Origin: Ruminococcus sp.
GTDB lineage: Bacteria > Bacillota_A > Clostridia > Oscillospirales > Ruminococcaceae
Assembly: GCF_016283395.1 (NCBI RefSeq)
Contig: NZ_JAEEMU010000032.1
Span: 124,001-188,000, forward strand
Direction: 5' to 3'
Length of the DNA: 64,000 nt
Shown here piece by piece: positions 25,986-33,496 of the stretch. Made by a program: the position numbers and the translations under genes. The notes under the pieces are model-generated. The model ran no database searches and was not told where the DNA came from. It saw nothing but the letters and a program-made list of their open reading frames with translations. Numbering within the stretch: position 1 is the first letter of the stretch; the number at the start of each line of letters is the position of its first letter.

Positions 25986-26076
25986 CCGTAAGCGATGTAC
26001 AAGTAAGGGTGGTGAAACGAGTGAGCGAGCTTGCAAGCGACAACGTGGAAGCGGTCGAGCTGGCTCAGCTCGAAAA
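25986..26076 (+). repeat. 90-base dispersed element, copy 2
   Basis: Second copy of the 18517-18607 element; see there for the shared blocks. One frame reads MVKRVSELASDNVEAVELAQL. It ends in the terminator stem of the GNAT gene. The two copies differ mainly by point changes, some at second codon positions, so selection for a peptide is not obvious. Confidence 0.8.
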
Positions 26077-26113
26077 AGCCATAGTACTTCTGTATTTCAG
26101 AAATACTATGGCT
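26077..26113 (-). terminator. Terminator of the GNAT gene
   Basis: AGCCATAGTACTTCTG - tattt - CAGAAATACTATGGCT, one mismatch, with AAAAAG / CTTTT on the outside, so it can act in both directions. Confidence 0.85.
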
Positions 26114-26128
26114 TTTATTGTTGTTATT

Positions 26129-26626
26129 CTATTTCTTGAACACCATGTTGCATCTGCCCCACATTTCATCGCCGTAAGGGAATGCATCGGGAGTTGTATG
26201 TCTTTCGGTAAAGCCTGCGCTCTCGTAGCACTTCCGCGCTTTCTCGTTTACGGTAAACACGTTGAGCTGTACAGTGTCCGCTTTCAGTATATCAAGGCAG
26301 TACTTAGCGGCAAGCTGTATCATTTCCCTGCCGTAACCCTTGCCGCGCTGTGCAGGGTCTATGATAACGAAAGCCAGCATAGACTCATTGCTTTCAGTGT
26401 TTATGCCGCAGCACAGAAATCCAGCCACTTTTCCGTCATCTGTAGTCGCAACGAAAGGGCAGTCACCGTGTTTGATGTACATATCCGCAAGGAATTTGTC
26501 AAATGCGTTCTTTTCAAGTGGATAGGGAGCGTGTTTTGCGCTCCACATGGCGTGAGTGCGCTCGTCTGTAACCCAGTCCTTTATTGCGTCAAAATCATGG
26601 CTTGGTATGTATGGTCTCAGTCTCAT
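26129..26626 (-). CDS. GNAT family N-acetyltransferase
   Basis: 165 residues. Acetyl-CoA-dependent acyltransferase fold; the pyrophosphate loop is visible as RGKGYGREMIQLA (residues about 92-104), followed by LNVFTVNEKARKCYESAGF, the usual RimI/RimL-type end. The substrate is unknown. Start ATG 26626 with AGAGGTG. Monocistronic; flanked by repeats on both sides. Confidence 0.9.
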   Translation of the reverse strand: MRLRPYIPSHDFDAIKDWVTDERTHAMWSAKHAPYPLEKNAFDKFLADMYIKHGDCPFVATTDDGKVAGFLCCGINTESNESMLAFVIIDPAQRGKGYGREMIQLAAKYCLDILKADTVQLNVFTVNEKARKCYESAGFTERHTTPDAFPYGDEMWGRCNMVFKK

Positions 26627-26696
26627 GGTAACACCTCTTTGTCAATTCATAATGCATAATTCATAATTATTGTGTCCGCTGACGCAGATAAAAAAT

Positions 26697-26768
26697 GTAG
26701 GGGGCGATGCCCACATCGCCCCGCATTGTTGTTTATTATTATTGGGCTGATGTAGGCATCAGCCCCTG
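26697..26768. repeat. Two palindromes of the GATG-N4-CATC subtype
   Basis: GGGGCGATG-ccca-CATCGCCCC (26701-26722) preceded by TGTAG, and GGGCTGATG-tagg-CATCAGCCC followed by CTGCA (26744-26769). Preceded by a TAATGCATAATTCATAATTA element (26650-26670). They stand just beyond the ATPase stop and could act as transcript ends, but neither has a T-run. Confidence 0.8.
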
Positions 26769-26771
26769 CAA

Positions 26772-29411
26772 TTACTTTTTATCAGCGTTTCTCTGGAAAT
26801 ACTTTACTAACTCAACTATCGGTACGATGAACATACCGCAGATGAATGCGCAAAGGTAGTTTTCAGACAGAAGCTCTACAAGAGAGAACATTTCTCTGAG
26901 TGAAGGTATAAAGAGTATCGGTATTGTAAGTAAAGCTGAAAGTGCGATAGCTCCGATAAGTACCACATTGTGCTTCTTCATGGAGAAGATAGACTCTTTA
27001 AGGCTTCTCATGTTCCATGCATGGAGCATCTCACATACACAGAGAGTAATGAATGCCATTGTCATACCTGCCTCGTGTCCTTCGCTGTTATAGCCGATAA
27101 CGTAGGAAACAAGTGTGAGTAATGCGATAACAGCACCCTGCCAGAGCAGATTTATACCCAGACCGTCCGAGAAGATGTGAGAATTGCTGCTTCGCGGTTT
27201 ACGTGACATGATGCCGTTTTCGGCTGGCTCCATACCAAGTGCGATAGCAGGGAAACAGTCAGAGATAAGGTTTATCCAGAGCAGGTGTACAGGATTAAAG
27301 AGTACGAATGAGCCGCCTGTAAGACTGCCAAGACCTATTGTAGCGATAAGTATGCAGAGTACCTCACTGAGGTTGCTTGAAAGCAGGAACTGTATAGCCT
27401 TGCGGATATTGTCGTATATACGTCTGCCCTCTTCGACAGCTCCTACGATAGTTGCGAAGTTATCGTCTGTGAGTACCATGTCGGCAACGTTCTTTGTAAC
27501 GTCTGTACCTGTGATACCCATACCAACGCCGATGTCAGCACTCTTGATAGAAGGTGCATCGTTAACGCCGTCACCTGTCATAGCAGTAGTCATGCCCTTT
27601 TTGCGCCATGCATTTACTATACGTACCTTGTGCTCTGGCTGTACACGCGCATAAACGCTGTAGTCGCCAACGTGCTCGTTGAATTCCTCATCAGGTATCT
27701 TTGAGAGCTCTGCACCTGTGAGAGCCTGCTGACCGTTGCCGAGGATACCGAGCTCCTTAGCGATAGCAACAGCGGTGTCTCTGTGATCGCCTGTTATCAT
27801 AACAGGACGTATGCCTGCTGTGCGGCAGAGACCTATAGCGTCCTTTACTTCGGGACGTACAGGGTCGATCATACCTGTCATGCCTATGTATATAAGGTCG
27901 TGCTCAAGAGCTTCGGGAGATGTATCAGAAGGGAGCTCATCGTATTCGCGGTAAGCTGCAAGCAGGACTCTGAGAGCCTGATCTGCCATTTCCTTGTTCC
28001 TGCGGAGTATCTCAAGTCTGTCGGACTCGGTCATTATACGGACTCCGCCCTCTTTGAACATATGTGTACAGTTTTTCAGCACTTCGTCAGGTGCGCCCTT
28101 TGTATACTGGATATAGCCCTTGTCAGTCTTGTGGACTGTGGACATCATCTTTCTGAGTGAATCGAAAGGAGCTTCTGCAACTCTTGGGGTTGCAGCTTCA
28201 AGCTCGTACTTTTTAAGGCCGCATTTATGTGCGTAAGCTACGAGAGCAGCTTCTGTAGGCTCACCTGCAACTGTATCATCAGAGTTGAGCTGAGCGTCAC
28301 AGCAAAGAGCCATAGCCTTTGCAAGGAGCTCTTTGTCGTCTGTATTTTCGTGAACGACAGTCATCTTGTTCTGTGTAAGAGTACCTGTCTTGTCCGAGCA
28401 TATTACCTGTGCGCAGCCGAGAGCTTCAACGGCGGTAAGTCTGCGTATGATAGCTCCGCGCTTTGACATATTGGTAACGCCGATAGAAAGGACGACAGTA
28501 ACAACTGCTGCAAGTCCCTCAGGGATAGCTGCAACAGAGAGGCTGACAGCGATCATGAAGGATTCAAGGAACTTAGGAAGTGTGATAGCACCGTCTGCAA
28601 TGAGCATACGAACTATGTTAAGTCCGAGAATAATAACGCATATAACGAGTACAGCGATAGAGAGTATCTTGCTGAGCTGGTCGAGGCTCTTCTGGAGAGG
28701 TGTCTCATCATCATCAGCGTTAGCGATAGCACCTGCTATCTTACCCATTTCGGTCTTCATACCTGTAGCGACTACAACTGCTTCGGCACGGCCGTAAGCA
28801 ATGCTGCTGCCCATGTAGAGCATATTCTTTCTGTCGCCGAGAGGTACTTCCTCGCCTGTGAGGACTTCGCTGTCCTTATCAGAGGGGACGCTCTCACCTG
28901 TCAGGGCTGATTCCTCGGCTTTAAGTGCAGCGGCTTCGAGTATACGGCAGTCCGCAGGTACATTGTCACCTGCTTCGAGGGCGATGACATCACCCGGTAC
29001 AAGATCTGAGCTTGGTATAACAACAAGCTCGCCCGAACGGAATACCTTGCTCTGTGCGGCACTCATTGCCTGTAAGGCTTCTATGGCAGATTCTGCTTTA
29101 TTTTCCTGATATACACCGAGTACCGCATTTGCGATAACGACGAACAGGATTATGAAAACGTCCGCATCAAGCTTGCCTTCGGATATTATACCTGTGATAG
29201 CTGATATAACAGCAGCTGCGATAAGGACAAGTATCATTGGATTTTTGAACTGTTCGATGAAACGCGCCATAAGAGTAGGCTTAGGCGGTTCGTCAAGTTT
29301 GTTCTTGCCGTTGGTCTCAAGGCGTTTAGCAGCCTCTTCCTTGGTAAGACCTGATACCGAGCTGTCTACTTCCTTTAATACGGAGTCGGTGGATTCGAGA
29401 TAATGTTTCAT
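26772..29411 (-). CDS. Calcium-type P-type ATPase (P2 family)
   Basis: 879 residues, the size of bacterial SERCA/PMCA-like pumps. N-terminal cation-ATPase domain (residues 1-60), TM1-2, actuator domain with TGES (171-174), TM3-4 with IPEGL (296-300; the calcium-site motif in M4), phosphorylation site DKTGT (Asp340), nucleotide domain (KGAPDEVL), hinge MTGDGVNDAP, then six C-terminal TM helices. Likely exports Ca2+ (possibly Mn2+) from the cytoplasm. Start at 29411 with GGGGAGG. A promoter and a leader hairpin with T-run lie upstream, suggesting attenuation. Confidence 0.95.
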   Translation of the reverse strand: MKHYLESTDSVLKEVDSSVSGLTKEEAAKRLETNGKNKLDEPPKPTLMARFIEQFKNPMILVLIAAAVISAITGIISEGKLDADVFIILFVVIANAVLGVYQENKAESAIEALQAMSAAQSKVFRSGELVVIPSSDLVPGDVIALEAGDNVPADCRILEAAALKAEESALTGESVPSDKDSEVLTGEEVPLGDRKNMLYMGSSIAYGRAEAVVVATGMKTEMGKIAGAIANADDDETPLQKSLDQLSKILSIAVLVICVIILGLNIVRMLIADGAITLPKFLESFMIAVSLSVAAIPEGLAAVVTVVLSIGVTNMSKRGAIIRRLTAVEALGCAQVICSDKTGTLTQNKMTVVHENTDDKELLAKAMALCCDAQLNSDDTVAGEPTEAALVAYAHKCGLKKYELEAATPRVAEAPFDSLRKMMSTVHKTDKGYIQYTKGAPDEVLKNCTHMFKEGGVRIMTESDRLEILRRNKEMADQALRVLLAAYREYDELPSDTSPEALEHDLIYIGMTGMIDPVRPEVKDAIGLCRTAGIRPVMITGDHRDTAVAIAKELGILGNGQQALTGAELSKIPDEEFNEHVGDYSVYARVQPEHKVRIVNAWRKKGMTTAMTGDGVNDAPSIKSADIGVGMGITGTDVTKNVADMVLTDDNFATIVGAVEEGRRIYDNIRKAIQFLLSSNLSEVLCILIATIGLGSLTGGSFVLFNPVHLLWINLISDCFPAIALGMEPAENGIMSRKPRSSNSHIFSDGLGINLLWQGAVIALLTLVSYVIGYNSEGHEAGMTMAFITLCVCEMLHAWNMRSLKESIFSMKKHNVVLIGAIALSALLTIPILFIPSLREMFSLVELLSENYLCAFICGMFIVPIVELVKYFQRNADKK

Positions 29412-29440
29412 TTTTTCCTCCCCTAAATATCATTAGTATA

Positions 29441-29493
29441 AAATAAAAACTGCGTCAAGGCATATACAGTTTAGATATAGCCTTTAATGCAGT
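29441..29493 (-). terminator. Leader terminator / attenuator of the P-type ATPase gene
   Basis: Read on the minus strand: ACTGC..AAGGC.ATA - loop - TAT..GCCTT..GCAGT (29493 to 29449) followed by TTTTTATTT. This stem-loop with T-run lies between the promoter and the start codon. A competing pairing exists: GTTTAG (29494-29499) with CTAAAC (29469-29474, in the terminator loop). That layout would fit a switchable leader, but no known riboswitch core was recognised. Confidence 0.6.
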
Positions 29494-29507
29494 ACTAAAC
29501 AGATAAA

Positions 29508-29536
29508 ATTTTATCATTTACGGATAAAATTGTCAA
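29508..29536 (-). promoter_or_regulatory. Promoter of the P-type ATPase gene
   Basis: Minus strand TTGACA (29531-29536), 17 bases, TAAAAT (29508-29513). Transcription would start near 29501, directly before the leader hairpin. Confidence 0.75.
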
Positions 29537-29607
29537 GATATATGGGTGTTCGATAAGTGAAAATATGGTGACAGAATTGTGAATGCCAAAATAATAGGCT
29601 TATAACA

Positions 29608-29646
29608 GGAAAAGAGTCCGTTCCTCAGAGCAGAAACAGACTCTTT
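29608..29646 (-). terminator. Candidate terminator of the agrD transcript
   Basis: AAAAGAGTC pairs with GACTCTTTT across a partly paired loop; on the minus strand TTTTCC follows and on the plus strand TTTTTT. It is the first terminator-like structure met by transcription running left from the agrD promoter, which would give an RNA of about 860 bases. Confidence 0.6.
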
Positions 29647-30256
29647 TTTGGAAGCTGAAGCGGAGCTTCCTGTATGAAAAATCACTGTATGATTTACTTC
29701 GAAACAAGCAAATGAATGGAAATTCTGATTTGCTATTGTACTTTCAACGGTTTTTTATTTATAGAGATGGTTTTTTAGAGAGATCTGAAAGCGTAATGGG
29801 GGGTTCACTGTTTGTTCCGAGTGAGATGACATACGAATGATCATCAACCTGCGAGGGCGGAAGAGTGTATCTGCCGATTGCTCGGCAGATCTCTATTCCG
29901 TTAGGGGATATGATGTATTATAAAAGCTGTTGGCGTGATCAATGGTGCAGGCATCAAAATGATGCAGCCACGATGAGTAATTTGATTGTATGCCCATTTT
30001 AGGTTCGCCTCCCGAAGAGTGACTACACAATCATCTGACCCTGTCGATTGATCATTGTTTATGATTGATTGCTGTGTAAATACTGAAACCTGTAATGGAA
30101 CATTTGATGATAATTACTATAAATTAGTTGTGGTTCGTTTCATGCTGCTCAGCGCATCAGAGAATAAAATACGCTTCGATTAGTGCGATCGTGTAAGATT
30201 GTTGCAGTGAATAATGTAATAGAGAATCGATTAGCTGTTATGTTTTTTGTTATCGG
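29647..30256 (-). ncRNA. Untranslated region downstream of agrD (possible long 3' UTR or regulatory RNA)
   Basis: About 610 bases with no long frame on either strand. It contains a perfect 9-bp hairpin with tetraloop (ATCTGCCGA-ttgc-TCGGCAGAT, 29869-29890), a 7-bp hairpin (GGAAGCT / AGCTTCC, 29650-29670) and one small frame with a good ribosome site (29893-29997). It lies between agrD and the terminator at 29608, so it is probably transcribed with agrD. Whether it acts as an RNA regulator, in the way RNAIII does in Staphylococcus, is a guess from position only. Confidence 0.4.
29893..29997 (-). CDS. Possible 34-residue peptide downstream of agrD
   Basis: ATG at 29997 preceded, ten bases upstream, by GGGAGG (30008-30013); the frame reads MGIQSNYSSWLHHFDAC and ends in PLTE with TAG. 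It has no signal peptide or agrD-like features. The ribosome site is the main support; by chance such a frame is possible. Confidence 0.35.
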   Translation of the reverse strand: MGIQSNYSSWLHHFDACTIDHANSFYNTSYPLTE

Positions 30257-30412
30257 TTAGAATTTTCTGAACTTTTTGAGATCTTTTGGGGGAGTAGGCT
30301 GGTTGTAATACCAAAGACAAGCTGAATTCACATTCTGCTCGGCAGCCTTTACAGATTTTGCAACGATAGTTTTCATTATTTTTGCTTTGACAGAGTCACA
30401 AGAAAACTTCAT
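30257..30412 (-). CDS. agrD: AgrD-like cyclic autoinducer peptide precursor (51 aa)
   Basis: 51 residues. Three-part AgrD plan: a basic amphipathic leader (MKFSCDSVKAKIMKTIVAKSV), a core with Cys32 followed by LWYY, and a charged, proline-containing C-terminal tail (NQPTPPKDLKKFRKF). In AgrD proteins AgrB cuts after the fourth residue past the Cys and closes a five-residue thiolactone, here predicted as C-L-W-Y-Y. Start ATG 30412 with AGGAGGT ten bases upstream. The gene lies after agrB, the regulator and the kinase, in the same direction, with its own promoter. In the classical agr order agrD follows agrB directly. Recognised from sequence pattern and neighbours; identity of the mature peptide is inferred. 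Confidence 0.85.
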   Translation of the reverse strand: MKFSCDSVKAKIMKTIVAKSVKAAEQNVNSACLWYYNQPTPPKDLKKFRKF

Positions 30413-30473
30413 TTTAAGAAATACCTCCTGTTAAAATGTTGTGTGGGCACCTTCGGGGTGACGCCTAAGTATT

Positions 30474-30501
30474 ATTATATTTATGAAACCGAAAAAGTCA
30501 A
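30474..30501 (-). promoter_or_regulatory. Promoter of agrD
   Basis: Minus strand TTGACT (30496-30501), 16 bases, TATAAT (30474-30479). A leader of about 55 bases with a small CACC/GGTG hairpin precedes the start. The -35 context CTTGACTTTTT is the same as in the agrB promoter. Confidence 0.75.
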
Positions 30502-30505
30502 GGCT

Positions 30506-30531
30506 TTTGCACTAAACGCCGTTTATTTGCA
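30506..30531. promoter_or_regulatory. Candidate regulator-binding site upstream of the agrD promoter
   Basis: A palindrome TAAACGcCGTTTA (30513-30525) flanked by direct repeats TTTGCA at 30506-30511 and 30526-30531, 20 bases apart (two helical turns), ending four bases before the -35 box. LytTR regulators bind direct repeats about two turns apart at this position, so this is a plausible site for the 31903-32628 protein. Not found upstream of agrB. Confidence 0.5.
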
Positions 30532-30591
30532 TTTTTAGTATGAAATTATAGAAAATTTATATATTAATTATATATTTATGTGCTCATTTTG

Positions 30592-31896
30592 TTACGTATT
30601 GTTATTTGGCTTAGTATCGGGGATTGGTATAAGGATTTCGGTTATGAACATATCATTTTCCGTATGCGCATTGAAGTTTCCGTGATACTTTTCACAGGCA
30701 CTTTTAATATTTGACATACCAATACCCTGGTGTCCCTTTTTGGTGCTCCTGTATCTTTTCTTTACGTCCTGATTTACTTTTGCGAAAGTATTCTCAACGT
30801 AAATGAAAACGAAATAATTACGTCTTGCGATTGAAAGGGATACATGACGTTTTCCCTCGGGAAGCTCTGCGCAGGCTTCAAAAGCATTGTCGAGCAGATT
30901 GGAGAAGATCGCTGTTATATCAAGGTTTGATATGAAATTCACCTCAGTGTATTCTGCATTTACCCTGAAATCAACCTTCATAGTGTCTGCTGTTTCAAGC
31001 TTGTTGTTTACGACAACGGTAAGGATAGGGTTTTCACATTCAAAGCGCGGCATGAGCTTATTCAGCTCGATATTGAGCATATCCCTGTACTTTCCTGCTT
31101 CGTCGGCCTTATTTGTGTTTATAAGACCTTCGAGAGAAGCTATATGCTTACGTACATCGTGTATTACTTTTCTTGAAGCTATATACTTTTCGTTTAGGCT
31201 ATTATAGGCATTGAGTTGAAGTGTTGACTGCTGAGTTAAAAGTTCCAGTTCTTTTTCTGTTTTATATGCTTTTGAGATGCGGTTGATAAGATATGTAAGA
31301 TAAAGGTCAAGAAGGAGAAACAGAAGAAGGATAATAACTATCTCATAGCCTGTTGTTGTCAAGTCGATGATGTCCGAAAGGAAATTCAGAAGAAGAATTT
31401 CACCGAGTATAAGTCCGAAAAACATGATGACTTCGTGTGTTCTTATATTATTCATGCCCTTTTCAAGGTCGATGGATACGAAACTTTTAGCTAATGCAAG
31501 CATGATTATCCAGTCCATTATGGCTGTAGCTGCGTAACCTGGTACTTGATTAGTAAGTTCTAATGCTGAGACGCTGGTAATCAAAGAAATAATAAAAGCT
31601 GTTATCATTTCGACTATGAGCATTACTACAAGGATAAATGTATCATAGATAAGGAAGCTTTTTCCTGACGGTTTATAGAAGAGCAGCGTGAGCAGTATCA
31701 TTGAGAAGAATGCGGAGGAAAGATTGACTATGGGCAATTCATATCTCTTTACGTATGCAGCTATCAGCGAAAGTCCCACAGCACATAATATTTTTACCCA
31801 CAAAGGATATTTCTTTGATACATAAAGTTTATCATACAATACAAATGAATAAATGAAATATGCGAGCATTGTCGCCGTTTGAAGTAAGAACATCAT
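30592..31896 (-). CDS. agrC: AgrC-like sensor histidine kinase (GHKL)
   Basis: 434 residues. Six to seven TM segments in residues 1-205 form the peptide sensor, followed by a coiled segment, the H-box VIHDVRKHI (His246), the N-box NLLDNAFEAC, and the G-box GHQGIGM. GHKL kinases of this shape are the receptors for cyclic peptides in agr systems. Starts six bases after the regulator gene stop, so it is co-transcribed. The 180 bases between its stop and agrD hold the agrD promoter and a very AT-rich stretch. Confidence 0.92.
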   Translation of the reverse strand: MMFLLQTATMLAYFIYSFVLYDKLYVSKKYPLWVKILCAVGLSLIAAYVKRYELPIVNLSSAFFSMILLTLLFYKPSGKSFLIYDTFILVVMLIVEMITAFIISLITSVSALELTNQVPGYAATAIMDWIIMLALAKSFVSIDLEKGMNNIRTHEVIMFFGLILGEILLLNFLSDIIDLTTTGYEIVIILLLFLLLDLYLTYLINRISKAYKTEKELELLTQQSTLQLNAYNSLNEKYIASRKVIHDVRKHIASLEGLINTNKADEAGKYRDMLNIELNKLMPRFECENPILTVVVNNKLETADTMKVDFRVNAEYTEVNFISNLDITAIFSNLLDNAFEACAELPEGKRHVSLSIARRNYFVFIYVENTFAKVNQDVKKRYRSTKKGHQGIGMSNIKSACEKYHGNFNAHTENDMFITEILIPIPDTKPNNNT

Positions 31897-31902
31897 AATA
31901 CT

Positions 31903-32628
31903 TTAACCTTGCCTTATATAGTTTTTTATGAAACGGCTGAATTCATTATGGAATTCCTTTAGCTTTTTCTGCGCTATAGGAACTTCTATGCCGTTGGTGG
32001 TATACAGTGTAAAGTTATTTAGCTTATCGATGTGCTCCATATTCACTATAAAGCTTTTATGAGGGGAGACAAAACTTTCCGAGTTGATTATGCTTAAAAC
32101 GTCAGAAAGGCTTCCTTTTATAGGATATTGTTCTGATTTTGTGTATACGGTTATCCTTCGGTTGCCTGTATATTCGAATACGTATATATTCTTCAGGTTG
32201 AGCAGCAGAGGACCGTCCTCGCCTTTCAGCTGTATTACTGTATCCTTATCCGCATTTTCCGAAAGATACTTTGTAAGCTCGTCAAGAACAGTGAAAATAC
32301 GGCTTTTTTCAAATGGCTTTACAACGAAGTCGAACGGGTGTACGGCATAGCTTTGGAGAGCCAGTTCAGAGTGATTGGTGACATAGACTATCCTTGCGCG
32401 TCTGTCGATCTGCCTGTACAGCTGAGCTGTTTTCAGACCGTCCATGCCGCCCATTTCGATATCAAGGAATAACAGATCAAAATCGAGCTTGCTGTCGAGC
32501 AGCTTTTCTCCGCTCTGGAAGCTGTGGACATCGAATTCTATGGCGTGAGATTTGCTGTAGCTTGAAATGGCATTTTTCAAAGCCTGGATCATATCATTGT
32601 CATCATCACAGATACCAATGTTTATCAT
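31903..32628 (-). CDS. agrA: AgrA-like LytTR response regulator
   Basis: 241 residues. Receiver domain (residues 1-125) with acidic pair Asp8-Asp9/Asp10 and phosphoacceptor Asp56 in LLFLDIEM; LytTR DNA-binding domain (about 135-238; FVSPHKSFIVNMEHI). Overlaps the agrB stop by four bases (ATGA), indicating coupled translation. It most likely activates agrB and agrD transcription once phosphorylated by the downstream kinase. Confidence 0.93.
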   Translation of the reverse strand: MINIGICDDDNDMIQALKNAISSYSKSHAIEFDVHSFQSGEKLLDSKLDFDLLFLDIEMGGMDGLKTAQLYRQIDRRARIVYVTNHSELALQSYAVHPFDFVVKPFEKSRIFTVLDELTKYLSENADKDTVIQLKGEDGPLLLNLKNIYVFEYTGNRRITVYTKSEQYPIKGSLSDVLSIINSESFVSPHKSFIVNMEHIDKLNNFTLYTTNGIEVPIAQKKLKEFHNEFSRFIKNYIRQG

Positions 32629-33209
32629 ATTTTCGCTCCTTTCCTGTTACTGATACGACCTGCAATGAGCAGGACAGCAGTAACGAATATCGCTGATGAT
32701 ACCGAGAGCAAAGGCATATACAGCCTTAATGCGGCTGTTACCGCAGCGATAGCTATTGCAATGGCTGTGGCTATCAGTGAACGGCGTCTGAACACTTTGC
32801 GTTCAATGTCATCAAATGGTTTGGTGGGTGTCTCTGTCGGAGCAAAAATAGTGATTATAATTGCTCCTGTGCCTGAAAATAGTGCCGAGACATAAAGTCT
32901 TTCGGGGTTACGCAGCAGTTTTGAAATGACGATGATTATCATGAGCATTGTAATAGAGAGAATAATGCAGCCTATCCTTGAGCTTGAGTGATATCCTCCG
33001 CAGCAGCTTCTAAGCATAATAAAAAACATGAGAAATATTATTATTGCTATGAAGCTTTTCAGAATTGCTGCAATTATCAGTGCTAATGATGTGAGAACAG
33101 TTTTCATTATGGTAATTTCAAGGCCATACCGAACAATTTCAGCATCATCGTTTTTTACGTAACCGTTCCTTAGCAGTTTTTTCATTATCGCATTGAGTAT
33201 TTTATCCAT
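32625..33209 (-). CDS. agrB: AgrB-like peptide-processing membrane protease
   Basis: 194 residues with about five TM segments. The AgrB active-site motif is intact: RSCCGGYHSSSRIGC, with His74 and Cys81 seven residues apart, as in staphylococcal AgrB (His77/Cys84). It would cleave the C-terminal tail of AgrD and form the thiolactone at the membrane. First gene of the locus, with promoter at 33302-33331. The regulator gene begins within its stop codon; agrD is not next to it but three genes away. Confidence 0.94.
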   Translation of the reverse strand: MDKILNAIMKKLLRNGYVKNDDAEIVRYGLEITIMKTVLTSLALIIAAILKSFIAIIIFLMFFIMLRSCCGGYHSSSRIGCIILSITMLMIIIVISKLLRNPERLYVSALFSGTGAIIITIFAPTETPTKPFDDIERKVFRRRSLIATAIAIAIAAVTAALRLYMPLLSVSSAIFVTAVLLIAGRISNRKGAKI

Positions 33210-33301
33210 TCTTAATATCCCTTATACTCCTTTACATTATGATGCTTGCGTATCTTGTTGCGATAAAATTACTAAATTATGTTCTTTCTGTTATCAGATT
33301 A

Positions 33302-33331
33302 ATTATATATCAAAATGCAATAAAAAGTCAA
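33302..33331 (-). promoter_or_regulatory. Promoter of agrB
   Basis: Minus strand TTGACT (33326-33331), 18 bases, TATAAT (33302-33307). About 90 bases before the agrB start. Confidence 0.65.
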
Positions 33332-33439
33332 GATGCTTGCGGAGGAAAAATGTCGATAATAAGAAAAAAGCGAAAGAGTGGTGTATATAGTTCGTCAGAT
33401 ATCTTCTGTTTATGCATTGTCTGAAAAATGAAAAAATCA

Positions 33440-33470
33440 AGCATCTCCGAGCTTTTGCACGGAGATGCCT
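33440..33470 (-). terminator. Terminator of the sugar-binding lipoprotein gene
   Basis: GCATCTCCG (33441-33449) pairs with CGGAGATGC (33460-33468); on the minus strand TTGATTTTTT follows. Confidence 0.85.
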
Positions 33471-33496
33471 GATATTGTCTGCTGATCTATGCGGCT

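Noticed and set aside
29441..29510. Manganese (yybP-ykoY) riboswitch upstream of the P-type ATPase
   Set aside because: The leader is too short and lacks the conserved core of that class; only the hairpin and T-run are supported.
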